Positions 58,646-64,000 of a DNA stretch of 64,000 nt are shown here, in pieces. Every line of letters begins with the position of its first letter. Within the stretch, counting starts at the first letter, position 1. This stretch comes from Paenibacillus radicis (ex Xue et al. 2023). Its GTDB lineage: Bacteria > Bacillota > Bacilli > Paenibacillales > NBRC-103111. Under the pieces are notes generated by a model. It did not search any database, was not told the DNA's origin, and saw nothing but the letters and a program-made list of their open reading frames with translations. The stretch spans positions 18,075 to 82,074 of the forward strand of contig NZ_JANQBD010000035.1 in assembly GCF_024722015.1 (NCBI RefSeq), read 5' to 3'. Both the position numbers and the translations under genes were made by a program.

Positions 58646-61639
58646 CTAACCTTCAATCCACTCGCTGCGCAATGAGAATAGCTCCTTCAAATCATCTGTG
58701 GACATTTCGGTAATCCACTGCTCTCCGTTACCTACGATTTGTTGGCTTAAACCCTGCTTCTTCTCGATCATTTCGTCGATTCTCTCCTCAAGTGTCCCCA
58801 ACGTTACAAATTTATGCACCTGAACATGCCGGGTTTGGCCGATTCGAAAAGCCCGGTCGGTTGCCTGGTTCTCCACTGCAGGATTCCACCAACGGTCAAA
58901 GTGAAACACGTGGTTGGCAGCGGTCAAGTTCAACCCTGTGCCTCCCGCTTTCAGGGATAGAAGGAAGATGCTCGGCTGCTGTCCTTCCGGAAGTAGGGTA
59001 TCGCCTTGGAACTCGCTGATCATGCGATCCCTGCCGGCCTTCGGAGTTCCGCCGTGCAGGAACAGAACGGGCGTTTCCAGCTCCTGCTCCAGAATGCGCT
59101 GCAGCAAATGCCCTGTTTCCACGAACTGTGTAAAAATGAGGCATTTATCCCCTTCTTGCCGAAGCTCCTGTACCATTTCCAACAGCCGCTCCACTTTGTT
59201 GGAGCGCTGCTGCCAAGGGGAACCGGCTGGTTCCTTGAGCATGAGCGACGGGTGGTTGCATATTTGCTTGAGCTTCGTCAAAGCCGCAAGAATTAAGCCT
59301 CTCCGTTCCATTGCGCTCAGACGATCCAATCTATCGAACATATCCTTAATATAGTTTTCATATAGAATACCTTGCTCGGCTGTGAGTGAAACGAATGTTT
59401 TGTTCTCGTATTTCTCCGGCAAATCCAATTGGATGGCGGGGTCTTTCTTGACACGGCGAAGTAAGAAGGGGCGAATTAATCGCTGGACCTTCGTGACCAG
59501 CTCCGGATCATTGGATTTCTCAATAGCCGTTACATAGCGGTGCGTGAACTCGCGCAATGTGCCCAAGTAACCGGGATTTAAGAAATCAAAGATAGACCAT
59601 AGCTCGGTGAGCCGGTTCTCAATCGGAGTTCCGGTCATGGCGATTCGATGCTGCCCTTTCAAACTGCGGATCGATGTGGCTTGTTTGGTGTAGGCGTTCT
59701 TAATGTTTTGGGCTTCATCGAGACAGATGGAGCTCCATTCAACCTGGGCCAGCTCTATTTCGTCCAAATGCGACAAGGTATAGGTAGTCAGGATGAGATC
59801 ATAACCCAGGCAGGTTTCCTTAAAGGCTTCGCCTTTGGCGCGATTCGGTCCATAATGCAGATGAACCTTCAGCTCCGGGGCGAACCGCTGCAGCTCCTTC
59901 TGCCAATTGCCGAGCACCGAGGTAGGGCAGATCAGTAGGGAAGGGATGCGTTCGGCAGCTTCTTCCCCGTCTTCGGCAGCCATCTGCTCGCGCATATGCA
60001 GCAGATAGGTGATCATTTGAATCGTTTTGCCAAGACCCATGTCGTCGGCAAGACAGCCACCAAGACCGGCGCTGCGTAGAAACAGCAGCCAGGAAATACC
60101 CTCCAGCTGATAAGGGCGCAATGTCCCGCGGAAGGATGCGGGAGGATCAATCAGCGGCGGTCGCTTAGCATGGTTGAGCAGCTCAACCATTTCCTGCAGC
60201 TGTTCATTCAGCTCCACCTCCATTTGAAGGGAGCGTTGGAAACCAAACTCCTCCTCTCCTTCGGAGGAGCCAAGCAGGTGAAGCTCTAATACATCGCGGA
60301 ACGAAAGCCCCTGCTTCTTCTGCACCTGCTTCATAACCTGCTCGAGCTGCTGCAGCTGTGCAGGATCAAGCTGAATCCATTGGCCGCGAATTTGTACGAG
60401 CTTCCGCTTTTCTTCAAGCAGCGTACGGAATTCTTCTTCAGTCAGCTCGATATCTCCGAGCGCGATCTTCCAATCAAACTGCATCAGCTGCTGCAGACCG
60501 AACATCGCCTGCGGTCCGGAGCCGACCGATGATTTGATCTTGGCCTTGAGCCGGGGCTTCCAACGGCGAATCCGCTCCCACCAGGCGGGCAGGAAGACGG
60601 AGTAGCCCGCCTCCATCAAGCGCAGGCTGCCCTGCGTGAGCAGCTGCCAAGCTTCATCCTGCGACAGCTCGCTGCGCAGGGCCGGGTTGTCCTCGCCCTG
60701 CTGCAGCGAGGGCTGGATGCGCCGCCACTTGGCGAGGTCCTTCGCCGCGCGGTGCAGATGCGGCTGCCAAGCGGCAGGCAGCTCGGCGAGCGCAGGGTTG
60801 GCTGAGCGCACGGTCGCGCTGCTGTGCTCGCCAATAGACGCTGCTTCGTTGGCTGGCAGCGCAGCTGCGCCATCGGCGGCCTCTGCCGCTGCATCAGCCT
60901 GCGCTGCGGTTTCGAGCACTGCTGCGTCGACCTCGCGCAGCACGTCCTTGTTCGCGCGATCCTGCAGGATCACGCGCAGCGGCCAGCTGCCGCGGCCTTG
61001 TGGCGGCTCGCTCAGCTGCAGGCACGTCCTGAACGGTGTGCCGTCCGTTTGCCAGCCAATGGAGACGAGCCAATCTTCCTCGTCCATCCACAAATCGGCC
61101 GGGAGCTTGCCGCGCTGAAGCAATGGATACGTCTGCTCCAGCTGGCGTATGCTTTGGCGCAGCACGCCATCCTCCTCGCCCCACTCGGGGATGAGCCGAT
61201 CCATCCACTGCTGCGCCAGTGGTGACAAGCCTTCCGCTGCCACGCTGTCCGGCAGCGCCAGCTTCCAGCCTAGCTCGCCCGCCTTCCACTTCGTGAAGTC
61301 GGGCATGCAGCGGCCCTGCACCAGCGCCTCCTTCACATGAGGCGCCAAGTGAAAGAGCTCCTGCAGCTCACGGCTCCAATCCAGCTTCAAATGCTGGACT
61401 GCGCTTGGGCTGCAGAAGTAGTCCAGCGCCTCTAATGCCGGCAGCTGTAGTCCTTCAACGTTCATCGACTCCGTGACCTCTATGAACGTCCCGTAAAAAG
61501 ACTGCTGATGCCAAGCAAACAGCAGGTTCTTCAAATCATAGGCGTCACTGATGCCGCCGTTATGCCGGACGCCCCACAAGAAAAAGCAGCCGGGGGCGAT
61601 CCATCGGGTGTTAATGGTTATCGCAGTCGTATCACTCAT
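58646..61639 (-). CDS. SNF2-family helicase (YwqA-like)
   Basis: 997-residue ATP-driven DNA translocase. ATG 61639 overlaps the stop of the upstream SWIM gene as ATGA; an ATG at 61648 almost touches the GAAAGGGA site and is less likely. The first 450 residues are the SNF2-associated region and include an Ala-rich stretch (about 240-275) coded by GC-rich DNA. Helicase motifs: LADDMGLGKT (Walker A, K538), CLDEAQNIKN (DEAQ), MTGTPIENRL, LRRVKKD, LIFTQF, LFLHGGT, LLSLKAGGTGLNL and FDRWWNPAVENQATDRAFRIGQ. Partner: the SWIM-domain protein. Role probably in DNA repair or chromatin-like remodelling, unproven. Confidence 0.95.
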   Translation of the reverse strand: MSDTTAITINTRWIAPGCFFLWGVRHNGGISDAYDLKNLLFAWHQQSFYGTFIEVTESMNVEGLQLPALEALDYFCSPSAVQHLKLDWSRELQELFHLAPHVKEALVQGRCMPDFTKWKAGELGWKLALPDSVAAEGLSPLAQQWMDRLIPEWGEEDGVLRQSIRQLEQTYPLLQRGKLPADLWMDEEDWLVSIGWQTDGTPFRTCLQLSEPPQGRGSWPLRVILQDRANKDVLREVDAAVLETAAQADAAAEAADGAAALPANEAASIGEHSSATVRSANPALAELPAAWQPHLHRAAKDLAKWRRIQPSLQQGEDNPALRSELSQDEAWQLLTQGSLRLMEAGYSVFLPAWWERIRRWKPRLKAKIKSSVGSGPQAMFGLQQLMQFDWKIALGDIELTEEEFRTLLEEKRKLVQIRGQWIQLDPAQLQQLEQVMKQVQKKQGLSFRDVLELHLLGSSEGEEEFGFQRSLQMEVELNEQLQEMVELLNHAKRPPLIDPPASFRGTLRPYQLEGISWLLFLRSAGLGGCLADDMGLGKTIQMITYLLHMREQMAAEDGEEAAERIPSLLICPTSVLGNWQKELQRFAPELKVHLHYGPNRAKGEAFKETCLGYDLILTTYTLSHLDEIELAQVEWSSICLDEAQNIKNAYTKQATSIRSLKGQHRIAMTGTPIENRLTELWSIFDFLNPGYLGTLREFTHRYVTAIEKSNDPELVTKVQRLIRPFLLRRVKKDPAIQLDLPEKYENKTFVSLTAEQGILYENYIKDMFDRLDRLSAMERRGLILAALTKLKQICNHPSLMLKEPAGSPWQQRSNKVERLLEMVQELRQEGDKCLIFTQFVETGHLLQRILEQELETPVLFLHGGTPKAGRDRMISEFQGDTLLPEGQQPSIFLLSLKAGGTGLNLTAANHVFHFDRWWNPAVENQATDRAFRIGQTRHVQVHKFVTLGTLEERIDEMIEKKQGLSQQIVGNGEQWITEMSTDDLKELFSLRSEWIEG

Positions 61640-63240
61640 GGAATCCATTTCCCTTTCCGAAGCTCTTCTTGCAGTGCACGTAAGCGGGAATACCGATTCG
61701 CCAGGCGGTAGATATACTCTTCCCAGGTGTTCAGTTTCTCCAGTTTTTTATAGTAAGCATGCAGCTTTTTCAGCAGCTTGACGGCCATTTTGTAAGAATT
61801 GCGGTTTTTCTCCGCAATACATCGTTCTACGGCTTGGTGGTACAGCGGCAGCAGTAGGGAGGGATCGTTCGCCTCCACATTTTTTAAATCCAGCGCATAT
61901 AAATTCAGTGGAGAAACACGGTTTGCCAGCTGCAAATCAACCCAAGCCTTAAACCGGTTCGCTTTTAGTAAATAGGCTGTATAGAAATAGTAGGTCCGCG
62001 GCAGTAAGGCGATCATAACATCGACCCATTCGCCGTCATCAGGCTGGCGGCTTACGGCTTCCATCCAATAAGTACAAAAAATCCGCAGCTCTTCTTGTTG
62101 GGCACGCTGTACAGAGGGAAGCAGCCATCTAAGCCATGCCAGCATGCGATCCCACTCCTGCCCATCGTAAAAACGATGCAGGTAGATGAAAAAGTCACGC
62201 GCCTCCCGTTTGGCAAGCTGCTCGAGAAACGCTCGCGCTTTTGCATCCTTGCCGTCCATGATATCGAAGTGCGCCAAAGCGATTATAACGGCTTCACGTC
62301 TGCGCGGCATGACATTTGACTTCGATGTTATAAGCTGAAGCCGCTTGCGTTCGCGCTCCAGACGTTCTGGCCAGCTTTCCAGACGCCACCAAATGCTGCG
62401 ATAGGCGAGCAGCCAATCCATGGGCGAGTCCTTACCGGTTAACGCGGCTTCGCCGATCATCGTCATAGTGTCATTCACAGCAGCTTCGTATTTTTTCAGG
62501 AGCACAGTAAAATCCAAGGCTGGCAGTATACTCTCAAGCTGCTCTAAACATTGCTTGGCGACGGTTTTGCTGCCTGTTTCAATGTAATAAGACAAATAGG
62601 AGGACTTGGTGTCCGCATAAAACTGCTCTATTTTTCGCATAACGAATAGAACCACATGCAGCTCGTAGAGACGACGCAAAGATTCCTCCCAATCCGCGGC
62701 AAGTGGAGTCAGTGAGTCCTTGGCCGCGTTGTAAAACAGCTCAATCGAGTGCTGCTGTGAAAGGGAGTAGCCGTAAAATTGCTGATCAAAGAAACGCTGC
62801 CAAACCGTTGGCAGTTGATTTGCCTGCAGTGCCTCCAACCGTTCCTGTTTCTTCTCAGCTTTGGATATCGATGAAGAAGTACGGGTTTGCTGCTGGCGGC
62901 TTTTTACTAAAATGGCTTGCTTTAACTGCTGTAGAAGCAGTTCCGGCCGTGCATAGGATGCATACAATGTGAATATAACAGCAGCCATATGTCTGCAGTA
63001 GGATGAATAGGAGCAGGTGCAGCTGCTTTTCGCAAAATTGTCCATATCCAGAATGACTTCGTATTTCTCTTTGCCGTGTACGGAGGCGGAGATTTCCACT
63101 CCATGTAATAGCTCTATGTGTTTCACACGGGCTTTGTGGTAAAATTCCCATCCGCGTTCCAGTATCGGCAACTCAAAGTCATGCTGCATCCGTTCGATTA
63201 AAAAATTTATTCGGTTTTTCGGGATTTGCAGCTTCAGCAT
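61636..63240 (-). CDS. SWIM zinc-finger protein (YwqB-like)
   Basis: 534 residues. The SWIM motif is CTCSYSSYCRH (C74, C76, C82, H84), a zinc-binding DNA or protein interaction module, followed by a long helical region with several TPR-like helices and no enzyme motif. GGAGG lies about 13 nt before ATG 63240. It is the upstream gene of a two-gene operon with the SNF2 helicase, coupled by an ATGA overlap; the same order is known in Bacillus as ywqB-ywqA. It probably targets or regulates the helicase. Confidence 0.92.
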   Translation of the reverse strand: MLKLQIPKNRINFLIERMQHDFELPILERGWEFYHKARVKHIELLHGVEISASVHGKEKYEVILDMDNFAKSSCTCSYSSYCRHMAAVIFTLYASYARPELLLQQLKQAILVKSRQQQTRTSSSISKAEKKQERLEALQANQLPTVWQRFFDQQFYGYSLSQQHSIELFYNAAKDSLTPLAADWEESLRRLYELHVVLFVMRKIEQFYADTKSSYLSYYIETGSKTVAKQCLEQLESILPALDFTVLLKKYEAAVNDTMTMIGEAALTGKDSPMDWLLAYRSIWWRLESWPERLERERKRLQLITSKSNVMPRRREAVIIALAHFDIMDGKDAKARAFLEQLAKREARDFFIYLHRFYDGQEWDRMLAWLRWLLPSVQRAQQEELRIFCTYWMEAVSRQPDDGEWVDVMIALLPRTYYFYTAYLLKANRFKAWVDLQLANRVSPLNLYALDLKNVEANDPSLLLPLYHQAVERCIAEKNRNSYKMAVKLLKKLHAYYKKLEKLNTWEEYIYRLANRYSRLRALQEELRKGKWIP

Positions 63241-63396
63241 GAGAATCGTTCCGCCTCCGAACTCGTTGTCTATCCTTATAGTGTAACAGATTTTGGATTT
63301 AAATGCTTCCTCTGCCCAGTTGCATGTAATGGTTTTTTCAGGTTAAAATGCTTAGTAAGCATTTCCAATCCATTTCCATTCGAAAGGACTGATGTT

Positions 63397-63690
63397 GTGG
63401 GAATTAAATTTGGTCGGGAGTATCCTGACATTATTAACGATTTTACCGAAGCTTTATACAGTATGGATGAATGTTATTCCTTTTTGGAGATGACATCAGA
63501 GGAATGGAATGAATTGGAGCCTGAGGAGCAGCAGGAATGTATTAAAACGTTGGCTGACGACATATTCTATGGACTTGGCAGTGATCCGAAAATGATTGTT
63601 GGCAAATGTACCATCAGCCACGACAAGGATAAGCATGTCATTGTGATTTATCATGGCGAGAAGCTGATTAGTGTGATTTACTTGGTGTAA
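63397..63690 (+). CDS. Small hypothetical protein of 97 residues
   Basis: AAAGGA (63383-63388) lies 8 nt before GTG 63397, giving MGIKFGREYPDIINDFTEAL. Longer readings back to 63226 cross the promoter region of the divergent SWIM gene and are not supported. The protein is acidic with an alpha-helical first half (SEEWNELEPEEQQECIKTLADDIF) and two C-terminal strands (KCTISHDKDKHVIVIYHG, then KLISVIYLV). No known family recognised. It is followed by a strong terminator. Confidence 0.75.
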   Translation: MGIKFGREYPDIINDFTEALYSMDECYSFLEMTSEEWNELEPEEQQECIKTLADDIFYGLGSDPKMIVGKCTISHDKDKHVIVIYHGEKLISVIYLV

Positions 63691-63716
63691 AACGTGAAGA
63701 AGAATGCCCGACTTAA

Positions 63717-63748
63717 TCAAAAACGCCCTTAGATGGGCGTTTTTTTGA
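63717..63748 (+). terminator. Rho-independent terminator
   Basis: TCAAAAACGCCC pairs with GGGCGTTTTTTTGA around a 6-nt loop. Confidence 0.93.
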
Positions 63749-63749
63749 T

Positions 63750-63864
63750 AATATTAGAAAGTTTAAGTTTGAACCGGAGGTTCACCTTTCTAATATTGCA
63801 AGAAAAGCTACCGCTAAGACACGAATGTATATTCATCGAGAGGGCTTCGAATAGAAGTTTTTCT
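63750..63864 (+). repeat. Dispersed structured element, copy B
   Basis: Second copy of the element at 9809-9916. Its first stem is AATATTAGAAAG (63750-63761) with CTTTCTAATATT (63786-63797), 12 bp perfect, enclosing GAACC-GGA-GGTTC. The stem sequence has nothing in common with copy A but the pairing is kept. The 71-nt core (63794-63864) is 63/71 identical to copy A. In its closing arms AGCTTTTCT has become AGTTTTTCT, converting one G-C to a G-U pair, so the helix survives. It starts two bases after a terminator. What lies downstream is outside the window. Confidence 0.75.
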
Positions 63865-64000
63865 TATGATACTAGCGTACTATGTCAATAAGCTTTAAAC
63901 TGACTTTTGAGTAACTCAAACACACCTAACCATAAAAATTTTTAAAAATTAGTTAGCAACTGACGAAGAGCAGTGGACTTAACCGTCATATCTCGAACTT
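63865..64000. other. Window end, no gene seen
   Basis: AT-rich sequence with no open frame of note or clear structure; possibly the upstream region of a gene beyond the window. Confidence 0.3.

Noticed and set aside
60636..61289. Several overlapping frames in all phases within the SNF2 gene
   Set aside because: They result from the high GC of that stretch; the helicase reading frame is continuous and complete.

Overview
The window looks like chromosomal DNA from a low-to-mid G+C, spore-forming Firmicute of the Paenibacillaceae, most likely a Paenibacillus. This rests on strong AAGGAGG-type ribosome binding sites, frequent GTG and TTG starts, Bacillus-type gene families (YwqA/YwqB-like SNF2 and SWIM pair, YkuI-like EAL protein, YueD-like reductase, class A PBP) and Spo0A-box-like sites. 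Almost all of it is single-copy housekeeping, sensory and sugar genes. I see no phage, insertion sequence, CRISPR array, rRNA or tRNA.

Layout. 1-13 kb: truncated secreted subtilase, cardiolipin synthase, a GAF/PAS/GGDEF protein, an M48 peptidase, a small kinase-like protein, Dps, two lipoproteins (one a glucose/sorbosone dehydrogenase) and a methyltransferase with a small membrane protein. 13-20 kb: a chemoreceptor, then a 1223-residue CHASE3-GAF-kinase-REC-REC-REC protein with a CheR methyltransferase directly downstream. 20-29 kb: neopullulanase, DUF1003 protein, an orphan glgC with an SDR, an EamA transporter with a deoxyinosine glycosylase, and small or unknown genes. 29-38 kb: class A PBP, a WYL regulator with a DinB protein, and a hexuronate locus (uxaC, fructuronate/tagaturonate epimerase, divergent AraC regulator). 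38-47 kb: rluF, a divergent two-component pair, and a galKET operon with a divergent AraC regulator. 47-53 kb: a chemoreceptor with no N-terminal membrane segment and a three-gene operon of permuted ATP-grasp, alpha-E and transglutaminase proteins. 53-64 kb: a benzil-reductase-like SDR behind a palindromic operator, a CHASE3 hybrid kinase with two Spo0A-box-like sites upstream, an EAL protein, the coupled SWIM/SNF2 pair and a small unknown protein.

Themes. Signal transduction is dense: one diguanylate cyclase and one EAL phosphodiesterase bracket the window, with two chemoreceptors, two CHASE3 hybrid kinases, CheR and a 7TM sensor kinase. Carbohydrate use is the second theme (Leloir pathway, hexuronates, alpha-glucans, glycogen precursor).

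The least explained item is a roughly 110-nt element present twice, at 9809-9916 and 63750-63864. Its 71-nt core is 63/71 identical between copies. It is preceded by a hairpin whose two arms differ completely in sequence between copies yet remain perfectly complementary in each. That pattern fits a structured RNA or a mobile hairpin repeat. The ATP-grasp/alpha-E/transglutaminase operon is the best candidate for a poorly characterised enzymatic system.
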